A stretch of 64,000 nt of DNA from Pseudoips prasinana (taxonomy: Eukaryota; Arthropoda; Insecta; Lepidoptera; Nolidae): positions 28,618,001 to 28,682,000 of the forward strand of contig OX621254.1 of NCBI GenBank assembly GCA_951640165.1, read 5' to 3'. Under the pieces are notes generated by a model that did not search any database, was not told the origin of the DNA, and was given only the letters and a program-made list of their open reading frames with translations. How positions within the stretch are numbered: position 1 is the first letter of the stretch; each line of letters starts with the position of its first letter. Positions 32,083 to 43,984 of the stretch are shown here, piece by piece. Both the position numbers and the translations under genes were made by a program.

Positions 32083-32440
32083 ATACATAGACTCACGCCT
32101 GATTCCCAGAGGGGTAGGCAGAGACAACGGATTTCCATTTGTCACGCTCTTTTGCCTCGTTTACTGACATTATATTCTTCATACATGCTCGCCGGTTTAG
32201 CGTACTTCTGACCTGGCCTCTCTTGAGAATATCTACGTTTTGGTCAGAGAATGTTGTACGGTATCTTCCCTTTCCGGTTGTCCCATTCACACAGGTCTAC
32301 TTCTTTTGTCAATCTTCTTTCATTCATCCTTTCTAAATGCCCGAACCATCTCAGCATACCTTTGTATATCTTGCAGCATTTTATCTGATCTATTATCTAT
32401 ATACAGCACCGCTGCGAATTCTGGCTCCTTAATTTAATAC
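32083..32440 (-). pseudogene. LINE-U C-terminal fragment, copy 2
   Basis: An intact minus-strand stretch reads GRYRTTFSDQNVDILKRGQV, RSTLNRRACMKNIMSVNEAK, then ERDKWKSVVSAYPSGNQA and stop. Upstream (right side, to about 32440) the coding similarity continues with breaks (RWFGHLER-like FRHLERMNERR on the minus strand). Confidence 0.65.
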
Positions 32441-32444
32441 AGCC

Positions 32445-32700
32445 CAATATATCTTCGTTATAAAATAAATTGCTTCTCAAAATATCCAGTTCTAAGCGGA
32501 TTTTAGAAGGCAGTTGAGATAAACCCGCGTTATCTTAGCTTAATAATAATAGATTTGTTGCCGGAGATTTGTATTTTAATTTATTGTGCCTCATGAGCTT
32601 AGGATTATGTTAAACGGAGTTAAGAGAGCGTTTAATGTTAAAAGAGAGGTTTATAAAGAGGTGTAATAACCTGCTTGTTTATTGGTTAGAGACCCTTTTT
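32445..32700. other. No recognisable feature
   Basis: AT-rich. Confidence 0.4.
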
Positions 32701-32705
32701 TATCA

Positions 32706-33110
32706 GACAGGGGAATGCCTACGTATGCCACTCGCAAAAAGTGTCTGCGGGTGGGTATTTTGGGCGCGCACCGACTAAACCTAATCTGCCGCGGACTTCT
32801 TCTGGCGCCTGATGGGGGAGCCCCGGGAAAGCGGATATACTGCTCCGGTGCTCCCCTTTTTCGCCATGTCCCAGATGGTCGGGACACATACCCTGGGAGG
32901 ACACAGCGACTGCGCCAAAAACAGATTGAGACAATTTTTCCATAATAAATGCACATATATGTAACGGCTGTCAAGTGTACTATATTTGCGCCTTTTGAGG
33001 TCCTCAGCTGATTCAGCCGCTGCGCCAGACTTATTTTGGGAACCAGGAAGATCCGGAAGAACCAGAGACGGTGCAAGGGTGTCAACACAGGCAGCGTCCC
33101 TAGTGTAATT
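32706..33110 (-). pseudogene. LINE fragment containing repeat X
   Basis: 32706-32925 is repeat X. Beyond it, the minus strand at 32940-33110 reads SGAAAESAEDLKRRKYSTLD then SRYIYVHLLW. This resembles the KYSTL...YIFVPVAVE segment seen in C-terminal regions of some insect non-LTR retrotransposons, so repeat X is probably that element's 3' side. Frames do not join without breaks; clade not assigned. Confidence 0.5.
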
Positions 33111-33675
33111 TTGATATTTTTGCAATTTTTTTATTTACGAAATATGGGAAACACCATTTTTCCATTTCTTTTGTTAAGTAATACTTGTTCTGAATGCGCA
33201 CGCGCTCCACAATGGTCGCAGGCTTACATACAAAATTGAGTTTTTCTCTTAAAAAAGGTCCCGACACCTATTCGCAACTAGTTCCAGTAATTCTCCGTAC
33301 TTTGCTGAATTTACTCGAAAAAGTCTCAAGAAACAAGATATTAAGTTAAGTGTCTACTTAGGACTTAATTTTCAAAGAAACTTCTCTTACTATTTTCAGA
33401 CTTTTGCTTCGTTGGTTGTTACTAATAGAAATTTTATTACTAAACTTTATTACAAAAAATCATCTAGTTAACGTTATTAGAAAGTCTTATCGTAAAAGCT
33501 TTTTGTAAAACAACTATAGTTACAAGATCTTAAGAGCCGCTTTTTTCTTATAAACATAGATAGATACACTTTATTGCGCAAAATAATGTGTAATAACCTA
33601 ATTTCGCATGTCATTGTAGACAAAATATCTGAAACTGTAATTGTAATGTACACTTTTAAACTTTCGCGTATCATA
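33111..33675. other. No recognisable feature
   Basis: AT-rich. Confidence 0.4.
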
Positions 33676-33830
33676 ATTATATATGAACATTGTTAACAGG
33701 TATTAACGCGACTAACCTTATTGTTATTTTCCCAACGTTTCGACCAAGTTGCATTGATCGTGGATCGTGATCGGGAAAATAACAATAAGGTTAGTCGCGT
33801 TAATACCTGTTAACAATGTTCATATGTAAT
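33676..33830. mobile_element. MITE-W, 58-bp terminal inverted repeats
   Basis: Arms 33676-33733 and 33773-33830 pair with about one mismatch (AACATTGTTAACAGGTATTA outer, TTGTTATTTTCCC inner). The 39-nt centre has CGATCGTGGATCGTGATCG-type symmetry. Transcription would give a long hairpin RNA. Confidence 0.8.
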
Positions 33831-33929
33831 TGTGATGACTATAAAATCTTGTCTGTACCATATTTTGAGCGAAATAAAGATTACTTACTTACTTTAGGTC
33901 TGTGTCCTCTGTGTGGTAACGGCGGCAAA

Positions 33930-34158
33930 TATCAGAATATCATCACCCCATCTCATCCCGTGGGGGGCGTAGAAGTCGACCCGAGGGAATACCTACCAGA
34001 CGGACGCAGCGGCGCCCTTTGTGTATTATGTTATGACCATCATACTGCGATCACCAACCCGTCTGCCAAGCGTAGGTATGGCATATCCCTCCAAGATGAT
34101 TCTTGGTGAAGGCTATTGTCCAGCAGTGGACTTCTTACAGCTGTTATGATGATGATGA
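33930..34158 (+). mobile_element. LINE-T tail (subfamily 3), well preserved
   Basis: CCCATCTCATCCCGTGGGGG, CGACCCGAGGGAATACCTAC, CTGCGATCACCAACCCGTCT, GGCATATCCCTCCAAGATGA, CCAGCAGTGGACTTCTTACA and a (ATG)n tail. Confidence 0.65.
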
Positions 34159-34162
34159 ATAT

Positions 34163-34398
34163 CCTGGGACCATTATTCACACACAGTCTCTATCCCAAAC
34201 TAAACAGAGTTTGTACTATGGAAACCAGATAACTACATTTACTACCTACTTTTCTTTTGGAAATACATACTTTTATAGATAATTACACTCAGGACAAACA
34301 GACATGTTCATGCACACAAATTTCTGTCCTGGGTAGGAATTGAACCCACGACTTGCGGCGTGAAAGGCAAGTACCAACACGCCACCCTACCTATCAAA
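34163..34398 (-). mobile_element. SINE-B
   Basis: Inserted directly at the LINE-T tail. The minus-strand B box GGTTCAATTCCTACCC carries a substitution; body and 3' module complete. Confidence 0.75.
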
Positions 34399-34653
34399 AT
34401 ATTGTCTCTCATGTGTTCATTGGATGTGTAATACGTTTTATTTACCAATAGTGTATTCAATACGCTTGGAGAGTGGGACAAGCCAGTATATTCCTCTTAA
34501 CTAATACTTACGTTGAAGTGATAGATCACTCATTCACTCAGTGGCTAACTACGTAATCACAAAAATCACACGACCATCTGTTCCACAGACGTTTAAAGTA
34601 CCAAGGGTAAAGCGTTTTATTGATTGTTTAGCGTGTCATCCCAAACAATCCCA

Positions 34654-35141
34654 TTAATATTATAAACGCGAAAGTTTGTGAGTATGGATGTCCATACATC
34701 GATTCCCACAAACTCTTTCACGCAAAATCTATAGAACAGATTTTGATGAAACTTTGTAGTAATATAGTTTACTGGAACGAAGTTCCTTATCGCGCGTTGT
34801 GAAAGGGGGCTAGACGGAATAAATTCTTACGAAAAGTTGTCAAGACACTTTTTGCAGCTGTGCGGCGTGCGCATGTTTCTCTGTTTGTCTCTCTCTCTCT
34901 CTCTCTCTCTCTCTTATAGAAAGCAAGCCAGATATTTTCATTCTTATTTCGCATTGAACAGTGTGGTGTCGCGACGATTATTTTTGTTGAATGTATACAG
35001 GATTTTTGTACATAATAATTAATAAGAAATAACTTCGTTCCATCCGGGTGTTCCTTGACACCTCTCATTTTATATATTCTAATAACACTTTGGCTATAAT
35101 TTATAAAATTAAACGCGTGTATAACCGCGGGCCATAGCTAG
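34654..35141 (+). mobile_element. Helitron-like element with internal (CT)n
   Basis: Starts ATTAATATTATAAACGCGAA and ends with a CGCGTGTATAACCGCG stem-loop followed by GCCATAGCTAG before T. A (CT)13 microsatellite lies at 34889-34914. About 490 bp, no coding capacity. Confidence 0.6.
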
Positions 35142-35202
35142 TATAACATATGTTAATATTGCGGTTTATTTTAACAGATAAAACAAACTAGATAAATAAA
35201 TT

Positions 35203-35260
35203 CGTGTATCGTAGTGCAATTTTCAAACAAAAGTGTTTGAAAAGGGCACCACGATCCACG
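35203..35260. repeat. Imperfect palindrome
   Basis: CGTGTATCGTAGTGC...TTTCAAAC pairs with GTTTGAAAA...GCACCACGATCCACG around AAAAGT, with several mismatches in the middle. Confidence 0.5.
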
Positions 35261-35407
35261 TACACAAATCACACCCAGACACAGAGTAAGAATATATGGG
35301 TCACACAAGTAGTTATAGGTCGTCAATTAATATATTTACAGTGGTCACTAGATATAACTTGTACTAGATATACATGGAACACGGCACCACTATTGACAAT
35401 AGAATAG

Positions 35408-35520
35408 ATGAGCCTCATCATTACAGCTGAAAAACGCCCACCGCTGGACAAAGACCTCCCTCAAATATCTCCACAATTATCGGTCTTGCGCTACCTTATT
35501 CCACGGCTTCCAGAGACCCA
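35408..35520 (-). mobile_element. LINE-T tail (subfamily 1), short
   Basis: CATCATTACAGCTGAAAAAC and CTCCACAATTATCGGTCTTG. Truncated after CCAGAGACCCA. Confidence 0.6.
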
Positions 35521-35530
35521 TGCAAAATAA

Positions 35531-35835
35531 TCTATACATATAATAAAATCGTAGAAAAGTCAAAACTGTCTATTGAATATTTATTAAAAAGGATATTTGG
35601 GGTGAAATGTACCATCGATATCGAAGCCAAAAATATAGTTTTTAGAATTTTTGTCTGTTTGTCTGTATGTATGTCCGGGCTAAACTCAAAAATGGATTAA
35701 CTTCAAATTTTGCATGAATATTACTAAGAGGTCGGGTCAAAATATAGGCTACATTTTATCACGCTATCACCTACGGGGGAGGAGCTGTGGTAATTTATAA
35801 AATATAACGCGGGTAAAACTGCGGGACACAGCTAG
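35531..35835 (+). mobile_element. Non-autonomous Helitron, copy 1
   Basis: Starts TCTATACATATAATAAAATC and ends with a GCGGGTAAAACTGCGGGAC hairpin and ACAGCTAG, flanked by A and T. The same family lies at 45285-45597 (complete) and 36190-36468 (end-truncated, opposite strand). Confidence 0.8.
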
Positions 35836-36189
35836 TCCCACATACTTCTCGAATAAAGAGGCAAATAACTGGCATTCACTGCATTGCACTTAAATTCCGG
35901 CTTCAATGAAAGGTTCTAGTTGAATAGCAAGAAAGGCAACTGAAACGTGAAATTGGGTTGAAACAAGATGACTGCTAATTACAATCCTGTCTTGATGTTA
36001 AGTAGAAAATTTCAATTAAACAGCTATAGTTAGAACACTGGTTAATATGCCTACCCCGAAAATGAAGGGGGATTTTCCCGCGTTAGATCTGAGTGGGATT
36101 TTAAATAATTACTTTATGAATGCGGCTGTTGTGACGCTGGTATTCTGTGCGTGGTTTAGCAAATTAAATGTAAAAAAATGTTATTTAAA
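35836..36189. other. No recognisable feature
   Basis: AT-rich. Confidence 0.4.
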
Positions 36190-36468
36190 AGCTGTGCTCC
36201 GCGGTTTTACCCGTGTTATATTTTATAAATTATCACAGCGCCTCCCCGTAGGTGATAGCATGATAATATGTTAAACCGACCTCTTAGTAATATTCATGCC
36301 AAATTTGAAGTAAATCCATTCAGTAGTTTTTGAGTTTAGCCCGAACATATATACAGACAAACAGGCAAAAATTCTAAAAACTATATTTTTGGCTTTGATT
36401 GTATTATTTATAGATAGAAGATCACGCCCCAAGTATCCTTTAAAAAAATATTCAATGTACAGTTTTGC
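36190..36468 (-). mobile_element. Non-autonomous Helitron, truncated copy
   Basis: Minus strand keeps CGGGTAAAACCGCGGAGCAC but the terminal CTAG is lost, and the first 25 nt or so are missing at the right. Confidence 0.65.
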
Positions 36469-36472
36469 CTTT

Positions 36473-36512
36473 CCGTGTGTGAATAATGTCCCGGGATATT
36501 ATTATTATTACT
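36473..36512 (+). mobile_element. SINE-B extreme 3' end
   Basis: GTGTGTGAATAATGTCCCGG followed by an ATT tail. Confidence 0.5.
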
Positions 36513-36780
36513 ATTGTGATGAGGGGAAGGTCATTGTTCGTCCAGCATTTGACGTTTTAAAAACGTAACCATGGGATTTACTAATTAATAAATTTAATAA
36601 TTAAATGATTTAGTTTACCATCATTCCCTTCAAATCACGGAGGCGCACATAGAAATAGATCATTTTATTGCCAGAACTGCGTAGACAATGAAGATGTTAT
36701 AACAATTTAATTGATCAACAGTTACTCATATCGGGAATGCAATATTTATTCATCATCATCATTCATCTTAATAATAATAT

Positions 36781-37031
36781 CTATAATAATATCTAGGGAC
36801 AATGTCACACAGAACATCCTAGCCCCAAACTAAGCAAAGCTTGTACTATGGGTACCAAGCGACGATATACATACTTATATAGATAGATAAACACTTAAAT
36901 ACATAGAAAACATCCAAGACTCAGAAAAAAATATTCGTGCTCATCACACAAATAATTGCACTTGCGGGATTCAAACCCAGGACCACCAGCTTCGTAAGCA
37001 GGAGCACTACCAACTAGGCTACGGTGACCGT
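36781..37031 (-). mobile_element. SINE-A
   Basis: Complete, with an ATTATAGAT-type tail at the left and B box GGGTTTGAATCCCG (one change). Confidence 0.85.
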
Positions 37032-37039
37032 CAAAAAAT

Positions 37040-37265
37040 TATATTCCACATGTTTATTACTAATTTTATTTACAATATATAATACAAGGCTATTTTAATT
37101 CAAATACACTCTCACTCATACTATATTTGGGCTACATGGAGAGAAATTTCCGCACAATCCTGGCATTGGTCAGCAAAACTGCCTTCTGTATATATCTCCA
37201 GCTAGTTATCAAGTCTTAAACTTGCAAGGTTGGTCTTACGGGATTTAGGAATAACTCCATTTATG
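37040..37265 (-). pseudogene. LINE-Y C-terminal fragment, copy 2
   Basis: Minus strand reads GVIPKSRKTNLASLRLDN, stop, then YTQKAVLLTNARIVRKFLSM. Similar to 22906-23098. Confidence 0.55.
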
Positions 37266-38047
37266 GATATAACAATATGTACGATCGTTGACCTTTAGAT
37301 TCTCCATATCTCCATATTCATAACTTACATCAAGATAATTTGTTTTTTATCTTATTCTGCGTGCGAGATGTTTTCGTCATACGGTATTGTTAAAAGGATG
37401 CTCAAAGGATGTCTTTTATTATTATTTTAAATTTTTATATTATTAATTATATCTTAATATTAAATTAATTTATTATAATAAACTTGACGAAAAATAACAC
37501 TTTATGATTAATACAATAAATCAGTTGCTTTCGGTACTTTTGTCATATAAGCAAAAATCTCTTGGAGATCATAAAATACAGTGCGCAATAACCATCGTTT
37601 TAGCAACGATTTAAACATTTTGCCATCAAGTTGTATTTAGACCTTCTCCTTTTAGTCAGCTAGCTTAGGTATACCGGACCTCAAAGTGTTTAATCTCACT
37701 GATTATTTATGTGTACCTTAATTCCGTTGCCGAAAACGCTCGTAGTAAGTAATCCAGTGTTTCATTTTGTATACATAATAACGTCAACACAGCACTCCTA
37801 GCTAGAGCACGTTGAGCTCTACAATACCCCTTGATTTATAGAAGCACGCCGCAACACGCCTTTATTGCGTTCTATGACTCTACATGCACTTTATGGCTCA
37901 TATAGGTAGCTCTACATATGTACTACAGCCTAAAACAGGTCTCTCGTTAACACAAACGTGTCGGAAACTCTAAATTCATGTTGATTTTCATTAATATTCT
38001 GTAACAATGCTTGTATGTAATTAAAGTTTACTTTAATATTGATTGAT
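37266..38047. other. No recognisable feature
   Basis: AT-rich. Confidence 0.4.
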
Positions 38048-38407
38048 GAATCCCGGCCAAATTACGACCACAGCGGCCATTCTCAATGGAGATCAGCCAA
38101 TTGCGCAGGACATATTATAGTGCACAAATGTGTGCGCAAACACAGGGGCACTTCCTATTCCATCACTCTCATGATCCGATGGGACGACTAGCGACACGAC
38201 CGGAAAGAGGTCAAGTACAGGACCGACGGCTTTACGTGCTCTCCGAGACATGGGGGTGTAATACCGCCAACTTCCAGTTTTCGGGCTGATACTGAGAAAT
38301 TTCTTTTCACGGATGAATCCCAAAATCACTTTTTGGCCCGACCCGGGATTTGAACCCAGGACCTAATTTTCTGCGGTTGAACACGCTACCGCTAGACCAA
38401 CAAGGGG
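38048..38407 (-). mobile_element. SINE-C, near full length
   Basis: GGCCATTCTCAATGGAGATC at the 3' side, B-box region GATTTGAACCCAGG, and head CCCCTTGTTGGTCTAGCGGT. Confidence 0.8.
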
Positions 38408-38647
38408 TCAATAGGCGTAACTTTAACATATAATTATACAAAATAGATGAATGTTTTAAACATTTTTGGTTCATTAAATGTTCTGTCGTGCTCGGTTAGA
38501 AATTCCAGTGGTAGTAAATAAATAAAATATGTTTACAGTTATTTTAGAAAATTCAACTTCAGTCCAATTATTGCATTCGGTTAAAAAAATTGCGTGGTAT
38601 TTAAACCTTACAGACAATTGAGAACTTAATTGTTCTTAACTAAAACA

Positions 38648-38765
38648 GTAATCATCATCATCATCATCGTATCAGCCGAAACACTTCCACTGTTAGACAA
38701 AGGCCTCCCCCAAAGATATCCAGAATTGCCGGTCCTGTGGAACGCCTGCCCATGCTGCGTCTTCG
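38648..38765 (-). mobile_element. LINE-T tail (subfamily 1), short
   Basis: CATCATCATCATCGTATCAG...GGCCTCCCCCAAAGATATCC and GCCCATGCTGCGTCTTC, with an internal deletion relative to 46155-46358. Confidence 0.6.
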
Positions 38766-39047
38766 CCTCAAATTATGACTTTATAAATTCAGATTTTGTC
38801 TCTAAGCCCTTTCAAACTAAAGTAGCTTCTTGATGAAGCTACCAATAGAAGAACAAGACATGATACTCATTCACCAGAGACGCAATTAATGTTACTACTA
38901 CACGCAACTCTTAAAACCTTTATCAATCTCAGAGTGCCAACGATCTACCCACATATTTTACCGCGGAACCCTCGTCTCGCGAAATCATTACATTTCACTA
39001 TGCCAGCATTTTGTACTGAAATCGTCTTGTCGTTAACCGGTTCATTA

Positions 39048-40605
39048 GGCAGACATTTTGTACATCCGCACCGGATATTGCCAGAGCGATACGCTGAGTA
39101 ACGTATTTAATTCGGCGAAAGTATTATAATCGGGCGGCCAATGCTACAGTATCCGTAAGATAAGCTCTAGTAACCCTACATGCAACATTTGAGTAACAAA
39201 GTTACTGAAGGTTGAATGAAAACATTTAAATAAGGTGGAAAATAGCGATATTTCCCTGTACGAGTACCTCGACTAAGTTTAAGCAACATTTTGTATACTT
39301 GTATGGGATATTGCCAGAGCGATACGCTGAGTACCGTATTTAATTCGGCGAAAGTATTTGGGCGCCCAAATAATAATACTTTCGCCAAATTGAGGTAGGA
39401 TAAGCTCTATTTAAGTGAGGTAGAACGTGTAAGTAAAAGAAAGCTTTCTTTCACTCTACGAGCACATCAACTACAATTAGGCAACATTTTGTGTATCTGT
39501 ATTAAAGTATTATAATCGGGCGGTCAAATGCTACAGCATCAGTAGGATAAGTTCTAGTTAAGTGAGGTAGAACGTAGCTTTCTTTCACTCTACGAGTACC
39601 TTGACTACAATTTGGCAACATTTTGTATATCTGTATGGGATATTGCTGGAGCGATACGCTGAGTAACGTATTTAATTCGGCGAAAGTATTATAATCGGGC
39701 GGTCAATGCTACAGAATCTGTAGGATAAGCTCTAGTAACTCTACGCGTAACATTTGAGTAACAAAGTAACTAAAGGTTGAAAACATTTAAGTGAGGTATA
39801 AAATAACGTTGTTTACTCTACGAGTACCTAAACTACAATTGGGCAACATTTTGTATATCTGTATGGGATATTGCCAGAGCAATAAGCTGAGTAATGAATT
39901 TATTTTGGAGAAACTATTATAATTGGATGGTGAAATGCTACAGCATCCGTAGGATAAGCTCAAGTTAAGTGAGGTAGAAAATAGCGTGCTTGACTCTACG
40001 AGTACTTCAACTGAAATGAGGTAACATTTTGTATATCTGTAAGGGATATTGCCAGAGCGATACGCTGAGTAACGTATTTAATTCGGCGAAAGTATTCTAA
40101 TCGGGCGTTCAATGCTACAGTATCCGTAAGATAAGCTCTACTAAGCCTACACGTTACTTTTGAGTAGCGTTAAAGGTTGAAAAGGTTCTTTCGCTCTACG
40201 AGCTCGACTAAACTTAAGCAGCATTTTGTATATCTCTATGGAATAGTGCCAGAGCGATACGCTGAGTAACGTATTCAATTCGGCGAAAGTATTATAATCA
40301 GGCGGTCAATGATACAGTATCCGTTGGATAAGCTCTAGTGAAGTGAGATAGAACGCAGCCATTTTTTTGCTCTACGATTAGTTCGACTAAAGTTAAGCAG
40401 CATTTTGTATATCTGTATGGAATATTGCTAGAGCGATACGCTGAGTCACATATTTATTTCGTAGAAAGTATTTTAATTGGGTGGCCAAATGCTACAGTAT
40501 CAGTAGGATAAGCTCTAGTAACTCACATGACTCCTGGGGAGCACTACAGGGTGGAAACATTTAAGTTAGGTAGAACATAGCGTTCTTTCATTCTATGAAT
40601 AGCTC
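39048..40605. repeat. Tandem array, units of about 180-230 bp
   Basis: Each unit carries CAACATTTTGTATATCTGTA, GAGCGATACGCTGAGTAACG, TTTAATTCGGCGAAAGTATT, AATCGGGCGGTCAATGCTAC and GGATAAGCTCTAGT. Landmark ACGCTGAG or its variant recurs near 39091, 39324, 39656, 39883, 40062, 40259 and 40438, and one unit near 39505 has lost it. So there are eight to nine diverged units, varying through an optional segment of about 45 bp (TTTGAGTAACAAAGTTACTG-like). The array ends where a LINE-T tail begins. No coding sequence. Confidence 0.9.
39342..39391. repeat. Palindrome within one satellite unit
   Basis: AATTCGGCGAAAGTATTTGGGC is followed with no spacer by GCCCAAATA...AATACTTTCGCCAAATT. Other units read straight through, so the right arm is an inverted copy that replaced unit sequence. 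Confidence 0.75.
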
Positions 40606-40609
40606 GGCT

Positions 40610-40830
40610 ACATCATCAGCCTGATATTGTCCACTGCTGAACATGAGCCTTCCCCAAAGATTTATATAACGTTGCTAGTTGAAGCGCTTTACCATAGTCA
40701 CCGCGTTTGGAATGCGAGTTTATCATAGCGACCGCAGTTAGGTGGTAGCTAGTACATAGGTGATACTACTGCGTGGCTAACTGACGTATCCCTTACGACA
40801 CCTTCGCGATGGTATGGGGTGACTCAACAG
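40610..40830 (-). mobile_element. LINE-T tail (subfamily 2)
   Basis: CATCATCAGCCTGATATTGT, CGCGTTTGGAATGCGAG, GCGACCGCAGTTAGGTGGTA and GATGGTATGGGGTGA. Sits at the end of the tandem array. Confidence 0.6.
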
Positions 40831-40926
40831 CTCAATAGAAATTTGGAAAATATTTTGAATATGCGTATAGATCTCTTTAGAATTACTGTTGGCTAATGAC
40901 TATCGCCAGTACCAGTACAGTATATG

Positions 40927-41170
40927 ACGGTCACCGTAGCCTAGTTGGTAGTGCTCCTGCCAACGAAGCTGCATGGTGGTCCTGGGTTCGAATCCCGGTA
41001 AGTGCAAATATTTGTATGATGAGCACGAATATTTGTTTCCGAGTCATGGATGTTTTCTTTGTTTTTAAATATGTAACTATTTATATAAGTATGTATATCG
41101 TCGCCTGGTAACCATAGTACAAGCTTTGCTTAGTTTGGGGCTAGGATGATCTGTGTGACATTGTCCTAGA
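40927..41170 (+). mobile_element. SINE-A
   Basis: Full length, with a small insertion between the A and B boxes (GCATGGTGGTCC). Confidence 0.85.
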
Positions 41171-41383
41171 TATATTATAAACAAAGAAGTATGCATGAGC
41201 ATAGCTATTCTTGAATTTTTTTTTCAGAAAATTAGACCAGATTAGTGATCACTCATCTATAAACCAACCTCGCCTATGCCCTAAAGTTCGCCGATTGCTT
41301 TCGAGGTGGGAACAACTAGCCATTAAATTTTACCATCCCACTTAACAGTTAGGTGTTGTCCTGAAATATACCTTTCATAACAA

Positions 41384-41552
41384 TGTATTGATCATCGGAG
41401 ACGTTCTTAAGAAAGGGCAGGTCAGAAGTACTCTAAACCGGCGAGCATGTATGAATAATATAATGACAGTAATTGAGGCAAAAGAGGTATGCAAAGATCG
41501 TGACAAATGGAAATCCGTTGTCTCTGCCTACCCCTCTGGGAAACAGGCGTGA
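41384..41552 (+). pseudogene. LINE-U C-terminal fragment, copy 3
   Basis: KGQVRSTLNRRACMNNI-like stretch, then RDKWKSVVSAYPSGKQA and TGA. 5'-truncated. Confidence 0.6.
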
Positions 41553-41554
41553 GT

Positions 41555-41984
41555 ATATGATTGAATTGGTCATTTTTAGAAACTCAGTTATACCTCAAAT
41601 ATTCGATTCACTCCAATATTGGTAAGGCTTTAAAGATTATCTTTTAAAATTGAATATATTGTGAACACAACCATTCGATATGTTAATCCGATTGAAGTGG
41701 ACCACCGAATGGAGCAGAGCTTATAGTACCCGTATGTAATATTCGGACGTTTCTATCCCACCAAAACATAAAACGAGAGCCAAGTTCTATATTCAATAAA
41801 GCGTCGTTCTCGACTTTACTGACATAAGAATCTAGATCTATATGGGTGCCGAGTTCTGTGTTCACTCGGGATGTTATACAAGATAGTACCTATCTATTCT
41901 GTGCTCAAGATTTGTCTATTTTTAACAAGAATATCATAGGGTAATCCCTTGATTTCTTTTTAAAATTATATGGCGTTCATAAAG
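41555..41984. other. No recognisable feature
   Basis: No family match. Confidence 0.4.
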
Positions 41985-42220
41985 ACGGTCACCGTAGCCT
42001 AGTTGGTAGTGCTCCTGCCTACAAAGTTGGTGGTCCTGGGTTCGAATCCCGGTAACTGCAAATATTTGTGTGATGAGCACGAATATTTGTTTCTGAGTCA
42101 TGGATGTTTTCTATGTATATAAGTATTTATCTATCTATATAAGTATGTATATCGTCGCTTGGTAACCATAGTACAAGCTTTGCTTAGTTTGGGGCTAGGA
42201 TGATCTGTGTGACGTTGTCA
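41985..42220 (+). mobile_element. SINE-A
   Basis: Full length, missing three bases in the anticodon-arm region (ACAAAGTTGGTGGTCC). Confidence 0.85.
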
Positions 42221-42764
42221 CTAAATATTTTTAAAAAAATCTGTAAAATATGTAGTTTAGGGAACATTATTGGAGTTGTTGGTGTCATAATTTTATTAAA
42301 ATGGGTCGTGTAACACATGGCACCCTGTCAGTTCCGTTTTTTGAACTTGGATGAACACGCTGTCGTGTGTCTAGATAATACTTTACGTAACTTAAAAATG
42401 AGTAAGTAGATGCCAAATAGCTTTAACATTCCGATTGGACGCTTAATACTAAAAATAGAACCTAAAAACTATGCTGAAACTGAAAACTTGTTTGAATTTG
42501 TCATTTAAAATATATATTAAGAGAGCCATTAATAAATAATAGGACTTTTTTTAACGTATCTACATATTTATATACCTACTACATATCATTTAGTTTTACA
42601 TACATACAAAAATTAGTGTTCTATCACATAACATAAATACTTGTAAGAACATAATTACGAATTATTTAGTGCACGGTTATTTCTATTGTAATATTGGGAA
42701 GAGACTGGACCTCACGACACAGGTTGATCCTAATGTGAGGGTCAGAGAAAGATTGTTTATATCA
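42221..42764. other. No recognisable feature
   Basis: AT-rich. Confidence 0.4.
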
Positions 42765-43110
42765 ATCAATCAATATTATTTATTTCTCTCCACAATATTA
42801 TAACATGGTACATAGTGTTATGGTTACAGACATTGAAGATTTTACAACATTAAACAAAAATATTGTGGAAGACTGATGCCCAAACTAGGCTCTAGTAGTC
42901 CTGTATTTCAGATCACCAGGTCCCCCAACCCTTGGAGTATTGACTATATTAACAGTATAAAATATGAGAAACAAAAATATATAAAAGTTTGAGTAAAAAA
43001 GTGTGTGTGTGTGAGTGTATGAGTGTGTGTGTATTAGTGTGTGTGTGTGTGTGGTATGTGAGTGCGTGAGGTGTTTTGTGGATGCACGTATGAGTATTTT
43101 TTTATTATTT
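42765..43110 (-). mobile_element. LINE-V-type 3' UTR
   Basis: AATATTATTTATTTCTCTCC at the left is the complement of an AAATAAATATT tail, then GACTGATGCCCAAACTAGGC, CCTGTATTTCAGATCACCAG, and GT-rich tracts at 42998-43062. Same order as in 31239-31646 on the other strand. Confidence 0.65.
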
Positions 43111-43680
43111 TTACTTTTTGCGCAAGGATACCAGGTAAATTGTATTTATAAATGTTTTTAACGTAACATAACATTAACGTTTATGTCAGATTGTTCAAAA
43201 GCTTCTCAGTTTCGTCATAGGTCAGTGCCTGGAGCCAAGTTGTTATTTCATTATTATATTTATTCGCAGTTAGATGGTACATAGGCAGTTTTTTATTAAT
43301 TTGAAATTATATATATTATAGTTGTACATGTCAAATATTGTCCGTTATCATGTACTATGTGTGTTGAATTGAAATAAATTATTCTTATTCTTAATTATAT
43401 TATTAACTAGTTTCAAAAATCTCTTGAAAATTAATTGTATACATTTAAGTCTGGATTTGAATCGAGCCCACGATCCACGGGTAATCCAGCCCTGCGTTAA
43501 TCACTCCGCCATCCCACCGTGGTTCTCATACTCGAATTTTTACAATCTATTCGATATTTTCTTAACGCACTTAAGGCGCTTTTAACGCCATGTTAACGCA
43601 AAACCTAGACGGCTAAAAACGGATGGAATGCCATGTATTAAATTTACGTGCAGGTGGGTATCGCACCCTCGAAATATATA
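43111..43680. other. Mostly featureless; one tRNA-like head
   Basis: 43445-43525 on the minus strand resembles a degenerate tRNA-derived head (GGGCTCGATTCAAATCC). The rest is AT-rich. Confidence 0.35.
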
Positions 43681-43906
43681 ATAATAATAATAATATATAG
43701 GGACAATGTCACACAGATCATCCTAGCCCGAAACTAAGCAAAGCTTGATATACATACTTATATACATAGATAAATACTTAAATACATAGAATACATCCAT
43801 GACTCAGAAACAAATAATCACACCAATAATTGCACTTACCGGGATTCGAACCCAGGACCACCAGCTACGTAGGCAAGAGCACTACCAACTAGGCTACGGT
43901 GACCGT
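43681..43906 (-). mobile_element. SINE-A with internal deletion
   Basis: The segment between AAGCTTG and ATATACATACTTATA is shortened, losing the GTACCCATAGT block. Confidence 0.8.
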
Positions 43907-43984
43907 ATATAATAAAGTAAGTATGTTCCAAATTTATAAATGTGCTTTGTTCCTTTTATTGTTTATTTTATATAAGTACTCTAG

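Noticed and set aside
39048..40605. CRISPR-like repeat array
   Set aside because: Units are about 180-230 bp and diverged along their length, with no short repeat/unique spacer pattern, in what is evidently an animal genome.
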